Below, piece by piece: positions 44,220 through 52,323 of a stretch of DNA of 64,000 bases. Position 1 is the first letter of the stretch; each line of letters starts with the position of its first letter. The notes below the pieces were generated by a model. The model saw only the letters and a program-made list of their open reading frames with translations. It was not told the DNA's origin and did no database searches. Source of the stretch: Bacillus infantis (GTDB taxonomy: Bacteria; Bacillota; Bacilli; Bacillales; Cytobacillaceae); NCBI RefSeq assembly GCF_020171945.1, contig NZ_JAIVAP010000016.1, positions 1-64,000 of the forward strand, read 5' to 3'. Made by a program: the position numbers and the translations under genes.

Positions 44220-45200
44220 ATGACCAATGTAGGCATAATCGGAACAGGCTGGTTCAGTGAAGTGCATGCAAAGATATTGATGAAAATGGAAGAGGTAAAC
44301 ATGGCGGCAGTATGTGGGACGAGCCTTCCAAAAGCGATGGGCTTTGCAGGAAAGTTTGCCGGGATGAGAGGGTATGAGGATGTGGAGGAGATGCTGGACG
44401 GGGAGCGTCTGGATGCCGTTTATCTATGCGTTCCTCCATTTGCCCATGGAGAAATTGAGCTTCAGCTGATCAAACGGGGGATTCCTTTCTTCGTTGAAAA
44501 ACCTGTCGGGACAAGCATGGAAGCTCCTGAAATCATATTATCCGCCCTCAAGGAAAAGCCAGTCATCACTTCTGTCGGCTATCATTTCCGCTACCGCGAA
44601 ACAGCGGCAAGATTGAAAGCAGAGCTGGAGGGTGCGGTCCTTGGGATGATAACCGGCCAATGGATGGGTTCAATGCCGCCTGTCCCGTGGTGGAGAAACC
44701 TTGCCCAATCAGGAGGGCAGCTGGTTGAGCAGACCACTCATATCATTGATTTTCTCAGATATACGGCTGGAGAGGTTGAAGAAGTGTCTGCAGTTTTTGG
44801 AAGCCGGGCATTAGAGAGTATGCATAAAGGTGTTACAATTCCCGATGTTGGTACGGTGACCCTGAAAATGAAGAGTGGACCATTGGCGGTCATTTCAAAC
44901 ACATGCATGCTGCCTGAGGGAGATTCTAAGATAGGCATCGATTTTTTCCACAGCAAGGGGATTCTCCAGCTTGATCAGGAAGGGCTGACAAAAAGCGAGA
45001 ATGGAATCGTAACAGAATGGAAGGATCAGACCAGCCCGTATATATCAGAAGCACGCGCTTTTATCCATGCGATCAGGACAGGGGACGCTTCAGGTATTAA
45101 ATCGGACTATTTTGATGCCTGCCGGACCCAGAAAATTGCCGCAGCTGCTGTGGAATCAGCCAGGACCGTCAGCTCAGTAAGTATAACCGAAGATTTTTAG
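44220..45200 (+). CDS. Gfo/Idh/MocA family NAD(P)-dependent oxidoreductase
   Basis: A 326-residue protein. The N-terminal Rossmann fold is VGIIGTGWFSEVHAKIL, the conserved FVEKPVG motif is at about 90-96 (the Lys is catalytic in the family), and a C-terminal alpha/beta substrate domain follows. It oxidises or reduces a sugar or inositol-like substrate, not identifiable here. The ATG follows GGGGAGGG. A strong terminator follows at 45211. Confidence 0.85.
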   Translation: MTNVGIIGTGWFSEVHAKILMKMEEVNMAAVCGTSLPKAMGFAGKFAGMRGYEDVEEMLDGERLDAVYLCVPPFAHGEIELQLIKRGIPFFVEKPVGTSMEAPEIILSALKEKPVITSVGYHFRYRETAARLKAELEGAVLGMITGQWMGSMPPVPWWRNLAQSGGQLVEQTTHIIDFLRYTAGEVEEVSAVFGSRALESMHKGVTIPDVGTVTLKMKSGPLAVISNTCMLPEGDSKIGIDFFHSKGILQLDQEGLTKSENGIVTEWKDQTSPYISEARAFIHAIRTGDASGIKSDYFDACRTQKIAAAAVESARTVSSVSITEDF

Positions 45201-45210
45201 TTTTTGTGGA

Positions 45211-45257
45211 AAAAACCGACATCACTGTTTTTTGAACAATGATGCCGGTTTTTTTAT
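45211..45257 (+). terminator. Terminator of the oxidoreductase gene
   Basis: AAAAACCGACATCACTG pairs with CAATGATGCCGGTTTTT plus extra T. The remainder of the gap to 45502 shows no element I can name. Confidence 0.88.
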
Positions 45258-45502
45258 GGTTTTTCTCTGAGACATAATTCATTGTTCTCACTCTATCATG
45301 TCAACAAGGTTTTTATCTTCTGGGAAGGAATCTGCCTTGAACAGGATCAAGCAATTTCCTTTCTTCGATTAAACCGGATATAAGGATCAGGAACAAGTCA
45401 TGGCAGAGGGGCGTTCCCTTTTAAAAGTATGAATAAATTCAGGGAAAAGGCTATAGTATGGTACACTTTAATAATGAAAAAAGTGTAAAGGCAGGAAACA
45501 TA

Positions 45503-46375
45503 ATGAGTAAAATCAGAAAACACAAATCCAGCAAATTAAAATTATCCATGAGGGGGCTGCTTGTCATCCTTGGGGGATTCATCGCTGCATACGGCCTTGA
45601 AACCGTTCTGATCCCGAATGATGTATCAGATGGAGGCGTAACGGGCCTCAGTATCGTTGGGGCGCAATTAACTCATTTTCCTTTAGGAATTTTGATCGCG
45701 GTCCTGAATATCCCGTTTATTTGGCTGGGGTATAAGCAGATCGGAAAAACCTTTGCCATCCTTTCCATCATTGGAATTGCCTCTCTGGCTATAGGGACAA
45801 GCATGATGCACCATACACCCGCAATCATAGAAGGAGACACCTTGCTTGTCACTGTCGTTGGGGGAATCATCCTCGGTTTTGGCATGGGGCTGGCACTTCG
45901 TAACGGCGGTGCATTAGATGGCATCGATATGCTTGCCGTGCTGCTGTCCCGGAAATTGCCGTTTGGGACGAGCGATATCATTCTCTTCTTGAACATCTTT
46001 GTATTTATCTTCGTTTCAACCGTGTTTGGCCTGCAGGGAGCCATCCTGTCAGCGATTGCTTACTTTATCGCTTCCAAGGTTATTCATATCGTTGAGGTAG
46101 GGTTGAGCGGTTCCAAAACTTTTCAGATTATCACCACCCAGCCTGCATTGATGGTAGAGACTATACGCGACCGCTTAGGCCGCAGTGCCACTTATAAAGA
46201 AGTCTACGGAGGATTCTCCCATGAAAAATTTAGGGAAATCACCTGTGTCATCAACCGCATGGAAGAAACCAAGCTGAAAGAAATCATCAATGAAATTGAC
46301 CCCGATTGCTTTGTTACCGTTTATGATGTCTCGGAAGTAAAGGGCGGGAATTTCAGAAAAAAGGATATCCACTAA
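45503..46375 (+). CDS. YitT family membrane protein (DUF161/DUF2179)
   Basis: A 290-residue protein with five or six spans (the DUF161 part, GLETVLIPNDVSDGGVTGLS and LRNGGALDGIDMLAVLL) followed by a cytoplasmic DUF2179 domain (about 215-290) with ITCVINRMEETKLKEII. Function is unknown; the family is widespread in Bacillus. ATG 45503 has GCAGGA upstream, and the earlier ATG 45458 has no ribosome binding site. Confidence 0.87.
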   Translation: MSKIRKHKSSKLKLSMRGLLVILGGFIAAYGLETVLIPNDVSDGGVTGLSIVGAQLTHFPLGILIAVLNIPFIWLGYKQIGKTFAILSIIGIASLAIGTSMMHHTPAIIEGDTLLVTVVGGIILGFGMGLALRNGGALDGIDMLAVLLSRKLPFGTSDIILFLNIFVFIFVSTVFGLQGAILSAIAYFIASKVIHIVEVGLSGSKTFQIITTQPALMVETIRDRLGRSATYKEVYGGFSHEKFREITCVINRMEETKLKEIINEIDPDCFVTVYDVSEVKGGNFRKKDIH

Positions 46376-46383
46376 TTGAAAAG

Positions 46384-46421
46384 ATGCCTGTTCCAAAAAA
46401 CTTTGGGGCAGGCATTTTTTG
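46384..46421 (+). terminator. Terminator of the YitT gene
   Basis: ATGCCTGTTCCAAA pairs with TTTGGGGCAGGCAT, followed by TTTTT. Confidence 0.88.
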
Positions 46422-46488
46422 TAGAAGGGATTCCTAAAGATAACTCGAAGTTAGTATGAGGAAAATAATTGGAAATCGGGAGGGAATC

Positions 46489-46884
46489 ATGGGAAGATTA
46501 GTACATTTCGAAATTCATGTGGATGATATGGAGCGTGCGAAAAAGTTTTATGGGGATGTGTTTGGCTGGTCGTTTCAGGACTGGAGCGAGTATGCAGGAA
46601 TGCCTTACTTCGGGGCAATAACGGGTGATGACAATGAACCTGGAATCAATGGAGCATTGATCAAACGCCAAAGCCCGCCTCCCGAACCCGGTCAGCCGGT
46701 AAACGGCTATTCCTGTACTTTGGGTGTGAAAGATTATGACAGTACGGAAGCAAAAATCCTGGAATATGGCGGAAAGGTCGCATTGCCGAAATATGCTCTG
46801 CCGGGGATGGCGTGGCAGGGATATTATGTGGATACAGAAGGCAATATCTTTGGCATCCACCAGCCGGATGAAGGTGCGAAATAG
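46489..46884 (+). CDS. VOC (glyoxalase/bleomycin-resistance) family protein
   Basis: A 131-residue protein with two beta-alpha-beta-beta-beta modules. Metal-site candidates are H6 in MGRLVHFEIHVDD, an acidic residue in the first module and H in FGIHQPDE near the C terminus. DMERAKKFYGDVFGWSF is the typical VOC helix. Substrate is unknown. ATG 46489 follows GGGAGGG. An in-frame ATG at 46456 has only a weak site. Confidence 0.85.
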   Translation: MGRLVHFEIHVDDMERAKKFYGDVFGWSFQDWSEYAGMPYFGAITGDDNEPGINGALIKRQSPPPEPGQPVNGYSCTLGVKDYDSTEAKILEYGGKVALPKYALPGMAWQGYYVDTEGNIFGIHQPDEGAK

Positions 46885-46890
46885 CGGCAA

Positions 46891-47091
46891 GTGCTGAAAT
46901 TTCTGCGAAAATCAAGGAAGAATTTTTATATCGTATTGTTTGTCACACTGGCAGCCTGGTTTAGTTTGTATGACTATCTAACAGAAAAGGAAGTTCATCT
47001 CCTTTCTAATTGTATTCAGGCTGCCGTATATATTGCCGTATATGCCTTCCTGGATTGGGGCTTTTCCGGAAAAGAACGGAAAAAAGAATAA
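46891..47091 (+). CDS. Small two-span membrane protein
   Basis: A 66-residue protein with spans at about 12-28 and 39-56 and basic ends. It starts at GTG 46891, six bases after the VOC stop, with only a poor ribosome binding site (GCGGCAA), so it may depend on translation of the VOC gene. A terminator follows immediately. No family is recognised. Confidence 0.5.
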   Translation: MLKFLRKSRKNFYIVLFVTLAAWFSLYDYLTEKEVHLLSNCIQAAVYIAVYAFLDWGFSGKERKKE

Positions 47092-47102
47092 AGAAACAAT
47101 GG

Positions 47103-47134
47103 GCATTTCCTTTTGATGGGGAAATGCTTTTTGT
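47103..47134 (+). terminator. Terminator
   Basis: GCATTTCC pairs with GGAAATGC around a TTTTGATGG loop and is followed by TTTTTG. Confidence 0.85.
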
Positions 47135-47214
47135 TTGGACCTTATAAAAGGAACTTTTTTCCTTTATAACCGTATTAGTAATTAAAGAATTTGCCGGCAA
47201 AGGGGGAGGCAGGG

Positions 47215-47415
47215 ATGTTTTATAGTGATATACAAATGGTGCTGGCCGCCTTATTTTTCTGGTGGACTGTGCTGCTTCTGTTTCAGCGCTTGGCCAATCG
47301 CTACCCTGAAAGGAATACGTGGAAAAAAGATATTTTGACTTCTTTTTATCAAAGCGTTTTGATTCTGATCCTGCTGCCGGTGCTGAAATTTATATTGAAC
47401 CAGTTTGGTTACTAA
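47215..47415 (+). CDS. Small two-span membrane protein
   Basis: A 66-residue protein with spans at about 6-25 and 44-62. ATG 47215 follows GGGGGAGGCAGGG. The frame is also open from 47191 without a good site. Function is unknown. It is followed after 27 bases by another small membrane ORF. Confidence 0.5.
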   Translation: MFYSDIQMVLAALFFWWTVLLLFQRLANRYPERNTWKKDILTSFYQSVLILILLPVLKFILNQFGY

Positions 47416-47442
47416 TCATGCGGCTAAGTAAGGAGTGAAGCG

Positions 47443-47520
47443 GTGCGAGTCAAGAATATACTTATTGCTGCATCTATTTTTCTGAACATAGGATTAGGGT
47501 TGATTGTTTATAAAGATTGA
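47443..47520 (+). CDS. Very short membrane-anchor ORF
   Basis: 25 residues starting at GTG 47443 behind AAGGAGTGAAG, forming a single hydrophobic segment (ILIAASIFLNIGLGLIVY). Its TGA overlaps the TTG start of the next ORF by four bases (TTGA). It reads like the signal anchor of the downstream soluble protein, one frame apart. Confidence 0.45.
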   Translation: MRVKNILIAASIFLNIGLGLIVYKD

Positions 47521-47819
47521 GCAAACCAGATGCTGGTGAAGTTGGTCTGATGTTCAAGGAAGCGGTTAGGACAGAAAATGATCAGCAGGCCAGAACCCTC
47601 ATGGCCGAGGGGAGAAAAGCTGAAATCTCTGATAAGCTGCTGCAGCAAATTAAGGTTCGGATGGGTGCAAGTACAAGCTTCAATACCTATGAGCTGTTAA
47701 AATTTGAAAACGACGAAATGGTGCTGCTTCATTTAACGCCTGATGATCGGTATGAAATACAGAATGTGATGATTGTGCCGGAGGAGATGAGAGGGGTGTT
47801 TGACGGAGATGGGAATTAA
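47517..47819 (+). CDS. Small hydrophilic protein, possibly split from its membrane anchor
   Basis: A 100-residue alpha/beta protein without a recognised family, starting at TTG 47517 with no independent ribosome binding site. The preceding ORF supplies a typical N-terminal anchor in another frame. Either the two are coupled through the TTGA overlap or a one-base change split a single anchored protein. SFNTYELLKFENDEMVLLHL suggests a beta-rich domain. Confidence 0.5.
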   Translation: MSKPDAGEVGLMFKEAVRTENDQQARTLMAEGRKAEISDKLLQQIKVRMGASTSFNTYELLKFENDEMVLLHLTPDDRYEIQNVMIVPEEMRGVFDGDGN

Positions 47820-47835
47820 AGGTAGGAAGTGAAAC

Positions 47836-47920
47836 AGCGGGTCACGCCTAGCTGACCGCTTATTGAAAAAAGCTGAGAGACAAATATCACCTGCAAAAAG
47901 GTAATATTTATCTCTCAGCT
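47836..47920. terminator. Back-to-back terminators between convergent genes
   Basis: On the + strand AGCGGGTCA pairs with TGACCGCT (47836-47861). On the minus strand a nearly perfect 20-bp stem (AGCTGAGAGA with TCTCTCAGCT at 47871-47920) is followed by six T, ending the zinT transcript. Confidence 0.8.
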
Positions 47921-47928
47921 CAAAATTA

Positions 47929-48690
47929 TTAATGAGCAGTCATCTCATGCACTATTTCATCACCGCTTAAGTCAGAGAAATAATAGGTTGGCCAGTGCTC
48001 CAGCTCTTTCAGAAGTTCTGCATGTTCTTCATCCCCGAAATAAATGTGGTAATGATGGGCTTTTGTCGGGTAGATGCTGTGATCGCTGAATTGGACATGC
48101 TTTGGCAGCCCGTCTGTTTCTTCTCCTATCAGATCAAATAGAAAACGGACGCCGCGGTTTCCAGCTTCATAGTTCAGGATTTCGTAGCCGTGATATTCAT
48201 ATTCTCCCGTTTTTGCTTCACCATTTCTGTAAAATGTCATCTCGTTATTCTTGATAACAATTCGTTCAACGTCTGTCTCATAACCGGTTTTATAATAAGC
48301 TTTGTACTCCTCAGCGGATTTATCCTTTTTTGTTTCAGCTTTGTGTTCAAAAACCTCATCCAGCGTTCCGTCTAACAGATAAGGATAAACAGACTGCCAG
48401 TCGCCTTCCCAGTCAGATAAGGAACGGTCTTCGACTTGGTCATCTTCAAATATCCCTGAATAGATTTGTTTTTCTTCTTCCGAGCCGTGGCTGTGGTCAT
48501 GTTCGTGGTCGTGCCCATGATCTTCGTCGTCTTCATGGTCCTGTTCATGATTATGGCTTTCTTCGGCATTTTCAGCGGATTCCTCGGGTGCTGCCTCTTT
48601 AGCGGGTGCATCGCTCTTTTCCTGGCAGCCTGCAAGGATGATCCCTAATAAGAAGATGGAAAAAATAGAACTGGTAAGCTTTTTGTTCAT
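47929..48690 (-). CDS. zinT: ZinT-domain zinc-binding lipoprotein
   Basis: A 253-residue lipoprotein with lipobox LAGC (Cys22). A His/Asp/Glu-rich stretch at about 45-75 (HGHDHEHDHSHG within it) precedes a ZinT/YodA domain ending in HHYHIYFG and EHWPTYYFSDLSGDEI. It would capture zinc outside the membrane under scarcity. The ATG at 48690 is ten bases after GGAG. A TTGACA-17-TATATT promoter and Zur boxes lie upstream. Confidence 0.9.
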   Translation of the reverse strand: MNKKLTSSIFSIFLLGIILAGCQEKSDAPAKEAAPEESAENAEESHNHEQDHEDDEDHGHDHEHDHSHGSEEEKQIYSGIFEDDQVEDRSLSDWEGDWQSVYPYLLDGTLDEVFEHKAETKKDKSAEEYKAYYKTGYETDVERIVIKNNEMTFYRNGEAKTGEYEYHGYEILNYEAGNRGVRFLFDLIGEETDGLPKHVQFSDHSIYPTKAHHYHIYFGDEEHAELLKELEHWPTYYFSDLSGDEIVHEMTAH

Positions 48691-48726
48691 GAATATAATC
48701 GCTCCGATCACTATGTATTGTATAAA

Positions 48727-48805
48727 TCGTAATAATTACTATTTATACAATACTGAATATACTATGAGCGAAAAAGTGTGTCAATGTAAAACGTAATTAT
48801 TATGA
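48727..48805 (-). promoter_or_regulatory. zinT promoter with two Zur boxes
   Basis: On the minus strand TTGACA (48784-48779), 17 bases, TATATT (48761-48756). Zur-like boxes are TCGTAATAATTACTA at 48727-48741, downstream of the start point, and a second at 48791-48805 (minus-strand TCATAATAATTACGT) just upstream of -35. The consensus is TCGTAATNATTACGA. The upstream box also faces the divergent TerC gene. Confidence 0.85.
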
Positions 48806-48993
48806 TTTAACTCGAGAAATTACTTTTTAAAAAATAATTCAAAAGACAACATTATGTGTTATAAAATGGAATTATTGCATACTTTGAGGGGATTATTTAT
48901 CAAAGAAAATCATTAATGCTTATTTAAATGGTTATAACCAGTCTTATCAGGGAAATCTACAGGAAATGTATTGTTGTTGAGAGGAGTGTTTTT

Positions 48994-49764
48994 ATGGAGG
49001 GCATATGGCTTGAATATGCATGGGCATTATTGATATTAATTGGATTGGAGGGCCTGCTTTCTGCGGACAATGCGCTTGTGCTGGCTGTCATCGCGAAGCA
49101 TCTGCCTGAGGAAGAGAAGAAAAGAGCTATCAACTACGGAATCATTATGGCATTTGCCTTTCGTTTTATCGCGCTTTTTGCCATTTCATTCATTGCCAAC
49201 GTATGGCAGATACAGGCAATCGGGGCGGCTTACCTGCTTTACCTGGGATTGAAGCATGTGATTAAAGCGAAGTTTGGGAAAGACAACGAACATAACCGCG
49301 AGGATCTGAAAGAAGAGTCCCGCGGAAAGGGATTTTGGCCGACGGTAGGGAAAATTGCATTAGCCGATTTGGCATTTGCAATTGACTCGATCCTTGCTGC
49401 AGTCGCACTTGCTCTGGGTCTGCCGGATTCACCACTCGATGATTTCGGCGGCATGGACGGCGGACAATTCATTGTCGTAGTCCTCGGAGGAATTGCCGGG
49501 TTAATTCTGATCAAGTTTGCTGCAACCTGGTTTGTTCAGCTGCTTGCGAAACGCCCTGCACTTGAAACAACCGCCTATGCCATTGTAGCATGGGTCGGAG
49601 TCAAGCTCGCTGTCATCACCCTTGCGCATGAGGATATTGGCGTCCTAGACCACCATTTTCCGCATAGCACAGGCTGGACACTGGTCTTCTACGGCGTGCT
49701 CATAGCAATCGCCCTCATTGGCTGGTTTGCACCGCAGAAAAAATCGGAAACTGAATCACTATAA
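48994..49764 (+). CDS. TerC family membrane protein (metal efflux type)
   Basis: A 256-residue protein with about eight spans. The TerC signature acidic residues are in LEGLLSADNALVLAVIAKHL at about 15-34 and LADLAFAIDSILAAVALALG at about 124-143. Family members YkoY/YceF export manganese and help metallate secreted enzymes. The frame opens at 48928, but ATG 48994 has GAGGAG nine bases upstream. No yybP-ykoY manganese riboswitch is visible in the 300-base leader, unlike ykoY itself. Confidence 0.88.
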   Translation: MEGIWLEYAWALLILIGLEGLLSADNALVLAVIAKHLPEEEKKRAINYGIIMAFAFRFIALFAISFIANVWQIQAIGAAYLLYLGLKHVIKAKFGKDNEHNREDLKEESRGKGFWPTVGKIALADLAFAIDSILAAVALALGLPDSPLDDFGGMDGGQFIVVVLGGIAGLILIKFAATWFVQLLAKRPALETTAYAIVAWVGVKLAVITLAHEDIGVLDHHFPHSTGWTLVFYGVLIAIALIGWFAPQKKSETESL

Positions 49765-49765
49765 A

Positions 49766-49830
49766 GAGCCAAGGGGACAGGTCCCCTGGCTCTTTTTACG
49801 GCTGGACCATGGGGTCTGTCCCCCTGGCTC
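49766..49830 (+). repeat. REP doublet
   Basis: Copies at 49766-49792 and 49804-49830, linker TTTTTACGGCT. It begins two bases after the TerC stop and resumes repeat occupancy after an 8.7-kb gap. Confidence 0.95.
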
Positions 49831-49903
49831 TTTTTTCAAGAAGGAATGGCGAACTGTTTTGTGGAACTTATGGTGGAAGTCATTATAAGAAGGAGTTCAA
49901 ACG

Positions 49904-50362
49904 ATGAATGACCGCCAAGAAAATCTTTTCACCCAGCTGCAAGCTTATAGGGAGGATATTCTGCTTGTGTTAGAAGGAGTAACCGCCGGTCAGGCAGAGA
50001 TTGTTCCCGATAAATTCCGCAATAACATTAGATGGAATATGGGGCATATTTATCTGGATCAATATTTATGGATTGAAGCGGTGACGAAGGAGAAAATCCA
50101 AATGCCGGAATTATTCCGCACCTGGTTTGGCTATGGCTCAACACCAGCTGATTTTACTGAAGAAACGCCAACATTTAATGAACTTAAAGACCTGCTGAGA
50201 CAGCAGCCATCCGCCCTGAAGGAAGCCTATGGCCACCGCCTTGAAGTAGAATATCCGCCAACAGAGCTGGGAATGCGGACAATTGAACAGGTGCTGATTC
50301 GGACGATTTTTCATGAAGGCATGCACCTGCAGGCTATTATGGATATTCGGAAGTGGCTTTGA
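49904..50362 (+). CDS. DinB family protein
   Basis: A 152-residue four-helix-bundle DinB/YfiT-type protein, often a metal-dependent thiol transferase. Candidate metal histidines are in NMGHIYLDQ (about residue 48) and FHEGMHLQAI (about 138 and 142), the normal triad. ATG 49904 follows AAGGAG. The TGA stop is shared with the next REP. Confidence 0.87.
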   Translation: MNDRQENLFTQLQAYREDILLVLEGVTAGQAEIVPDKFRNNIRWNMGHIYLDQYLWIEAVTKEKIQMPELFRTWFGYGSTPADFTEETPTFNELKDLLRQQPSALKEAYGHRLEVEYPPTELGMRTIEQVLIRTIFHEGMHLQAIMDIRKWL

Positions 50363-50424
50363 GCCAAGGGGACAGGTCCCTTGGCTCTTTTGGGAATGGG
50401 CCATGGGGTCTGTCCCCCTGGCTC
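50361..50424 (+). repeat. REP doublet
   Basis: Copies at 50361-50387 and 50398-50424, linker TTTTGGGAAT. The first overlaps the DinB stop codon. Confidence 0.95.
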
Positions 50425-50456
50425 CAAATGCCATAAGAATCTATTTGGGGGATATC

Positions 50457-50684
50457 TTGAGTACAAAAATTATCGTATTTCTACTTACTCTTTTCACCTT
50501 TCTCACATGGCTGTTCATCGCCATCTATTTTTCCGCAGAGAATAATTGGTGGTCTGTTCTTGAGGAGAGGAAAACCAGCTATGATACTGCTGCAGCTGGA
50601 GTGTCTTACGCGAAAGTCCTCATAGGCACAGGTCTATTTCTAGCTGCGGGAATCCTTTTGTACATGTTAATCCGCAGAAAATGA
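50457..50684 (+). CDS. Small two-span membrane protein
   Basis: A 75-residue protein with spans at about 4-24 and 50-70. The frame is open from 50313 through the REP doublet. I place the start at TTG 50457, five bases after GGGGG, since the upstream part is repeat-encoded. The TGA stop is shared with a variant REP starting GAACC. Family unknown. Confidence 0.5.
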   Translation: MSTKIIVFLLTLFTFLTWLFIAIYFSAENNWWSVLEERKTSYDTAAAGVSYAKVLIGTGLFLAAGILLYMLIRRK

Positions 50685-50747
50685 ACCAGGGGGACAGGTC
50701 CCTTGGCTCATTTTGAGGCTGGGCCACGGGACCTGACCCCGTGGCAC
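50683..50747 (+). repeat. REP doublet, GAACC variant
   Basis: Copies at 50683-50709 and 50721-50747. The first starts GAACC instead of GAGCC and overlaps the upstream TGA. The second shows matched changes CCACGG and CCGTGG in both arms. Confidence 0.93.
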
Positions 50748-50763
50748 GAAATGAGGAGATATT

Positions 50764-51222
50764 TTGGAGGATCAAATATCATATAAAATCTGGACGGTTG
50801 TCATGATCCAGGATGGAGATAAGGTGCTGCTGTTGGACAGGCAGCATGACCACTTCAAGGGCTTTCTTCCGCCGGGGGGCAGAGTAGAATTTCCTGAGAG
50901 CTTTACTGATGGAGCAATACGGGAAGTCAGGGAAGAAACCGGTCTTGAAGTGAGTAATCTTGTGTTTAAAGGGATTTCGGAGTTTGTGAATCCTGCGAAA
51001 AATGAACGGTATATCATGATGAATTATTGGACGAAGGATTTTTCGGGAGAACTGCTGGAAAATCCGTCGGAAGGAGAACTGCATTGGGTCAGCATACAGG
51101 ATGCGAAAAATTTGCCGATGCAGGATGATATCAAGATGAGATTTGGTTTGTTTTTTGAGCCGGGGACATTTGAGATCCAGAGTGTGTGGGATGAGGAGAG
51201 GAATGGGCCGGGGCAATTATGA
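50764..51222 (+). CDS. NUDIX hydrolase, MutT/8-oxo-dGTPase-like
   Basis: A 152-residue protein with a complete Nudix box GGRVEFPESFTDGAIREVRE then ETG at about residues 38-60. An aromatic RYIMMNYWTKDF strand follows, as in nucleotide-pool sanitising members. It starts at TTG 50764 with GAGGAG five bases upstream. No canonical ATG start fits the domain. Confidence 0.83.
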   Translation: MEDQISYKIWTVVMIQDGDKVLLLDRQHDHFKGFLPPGGRVEFPESFTDGAIREVREETGLEVSNLVFKGISEFVNPAKNERYIMMNYWTKDFSGELLENPSEGELHWVSIQDAKNLPMQDDIKMRFGLFFEPGTFEIQSVWDEERNGPGQL

Positions 51223-51237
51223 TTAAGAGAACATGAA

Positions 51238-51301
51238 GAGCCATGGGACAGGTCCCTTGGCTCTTTTTAAAACTGGGCCAGGGGGTCTGTCCCTGTGGCA
51301 A
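51238..51301 (+). repeat. REP doublet
   Basis: Copies at 51238-51263 (one base shorter in the centre) and 51275-51301, linker TTTTTAAAACT. Confidence 0.93.
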
Positions 51302-51344
51302 GTCAATAAAAAGAACAAAAAGCAGAAAAAAAATTTAATGTGAC

Positions 51345-51380
51345 AGGCGGGTTGATCCAGGAAGGAAAACCGCCTTTTTT
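51345..51380 (+). terminator. Terminator-like hairpin
   Basis: GGCGGG pairs with CCGCC over an 18-base loop, followed by six T. It lies 120 bases after the NUDIX stop, beyond the REP doublet, and may be the ancestral terminator. Confidence 0.6.
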
Positions 51381-51474
51381 ATTGAATCATTATTCTATAA
51401 AAGTTGCTGTTTAGGTCAAGTGTCTTGTTGTTAAAATAATGGGGCAAATTTCCCCGTAGTTAGGATGGTGCATA

Positions 51475-52008
51475 ATGAAGAATCCGCGGAACGTAGTACT
51501 CTTTATTGCTCAAAGCTTGGATGGTTACATTGCAACAAAAGAAGACTCATTAGATTGGTTATTTAAAGTTGAGGGTGAAGGTGATAATGGCTACTCGGAA
51601 TTTTATGAAGAGGTTGACACAATCATAATGGGCAAAAGAACATATGACTGGATAATGAATTACGAAAAAGGTCAATTTCCATATAAAAATAAAAATTGTT
51701 ACGTCTTTTCCAGATCTCAATTAGAAGATACAGCTGATGTTAAGTTTGTAAATGAAGATATTGTAAATTTCACTAATAGCCTTAAAAAAGAAGAAGGAAA
51801 AAATATTTGGGTAGTTGGCGGCGGAGACTTATTACATACGTTTTTTAAAGAAAAATTACTCGATGAACTGATTCTGACGACGGCTCCTTCCATAATCGGA
51901 GATGGAATACCATTATTTAAACCCGGAAATTATCAGCTGGAATTAATTCTAAAAAGGACCCGAACCTTTAATCAATTTGTTGAAGTACATTACACGGTTA
52001 AAAAATGA
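51475..52008 (+). CDS. Dihydrofolate reductase-like (RibD C-terminal) family protein
   Basis: A 177-residue protein of the RibD_C/YyaP sort. Seen are VVLFIAQSLDGYIATKEDSLDWL at the N terminus (cited in two parts: VVLFIAQSLDG and YIATKEDSLDWL), DTIIMGKRTYDWI, and the NADPH loop WVVGGGDLLHTFF. The metabolic substrate is unknown. The region 51475-52810 is more AT-rich than its neighbours, which hints at recent acquisition. ATG 51475 follows AGGATGG. Confidence 0.85.
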   Translation: MKNPRNVVLFIAQSLDGYIATKEDSLDWLFKVEGEGDNGYSEFYEEVDTIIMGKRTYDWIMNYEKGQFPYKNKNCYVFSRSQLEDTADVKFVNEDIVNFTNSLKKEEGKNIWVVGGGDLLHTFFKEKLLDELILTTAPSIIGDGIPLFKPGNYQLELILKRTRTFNQFVEVHYTVKK

Positions 52009-52010
52009 AT

Positions 52011-52075
52011 GAACCAAGGGGACAGGTCCCGTGGCTCCTTTTTAAGTTGGGCCACGGGACCTGTCCCCTTGGCTT
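52011..52075 (+). repeat. REP doublet, GAACC variant
   Basis: Copies at 52011-52037 and 52049-52075, linker CTTTTTAAGTT. The first begins GAACC three bases after the upstream stop. Confidence 0.93.
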
Positions 52076-52102
52076 GGGTGAATATAGAAGGAGGGAAAAA
52101 CA

Positions 52103-52279
52103 ATGGAAGTGACGATTGGGTATTATATTTTCGGGTTACTTACTATATCATTTATGTTTTTCTTTGCTGTTGCATCACTCATAGGAGGTACAAATGAGCC
52201 GTATAGAGACCTGTTACTAACTATTGCAGTTGGTCATTTTGTGATGTCAAAACTGATAGTAATAAAAAAGAAAGAATGA
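52103..52279 (+). CDS. Small two-span membrane protein, 58 residues
   Basis: ATG 52103 has AAGGAGGG eight bases upstream. Hydrophobic segments are at about 6-27 and 37-52, ending in a basic tail (IVIKKKE). No family is recognised. The TGA stop at 52277-52279 shares GA with the next REP copy. The strong ribosome binding site is the main support. Confidence 0.55.
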   Translation: MEVTIGYYIFGLLTISFMFFFAVASLIGGTNEPYRDLLLTIAVGHFVMSKLIVIKKKE

Positions 52280-52304
52280 GCCACGGGACTTGTCCCTGTG
52301 GCAT
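52278..52304 (+). repeat. Single REP copy
   Basis: Arms GAGCCACGGGAC and GTCCCTGTGGCAT. It overlaps the stop of the 58-residue membrane gene and lies 20 bases before the GNAT start. Confidence 0.9.
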
Positions 52305-52323
52305 GTTAAAGGGGGAGCTTAAG

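Noticed and set aside
48720-48993. yybP-ykoY manganese riboswitch upstream of the TerC gene
   Set aside because: None of the conserved loop sequences of that class are present in the leader.
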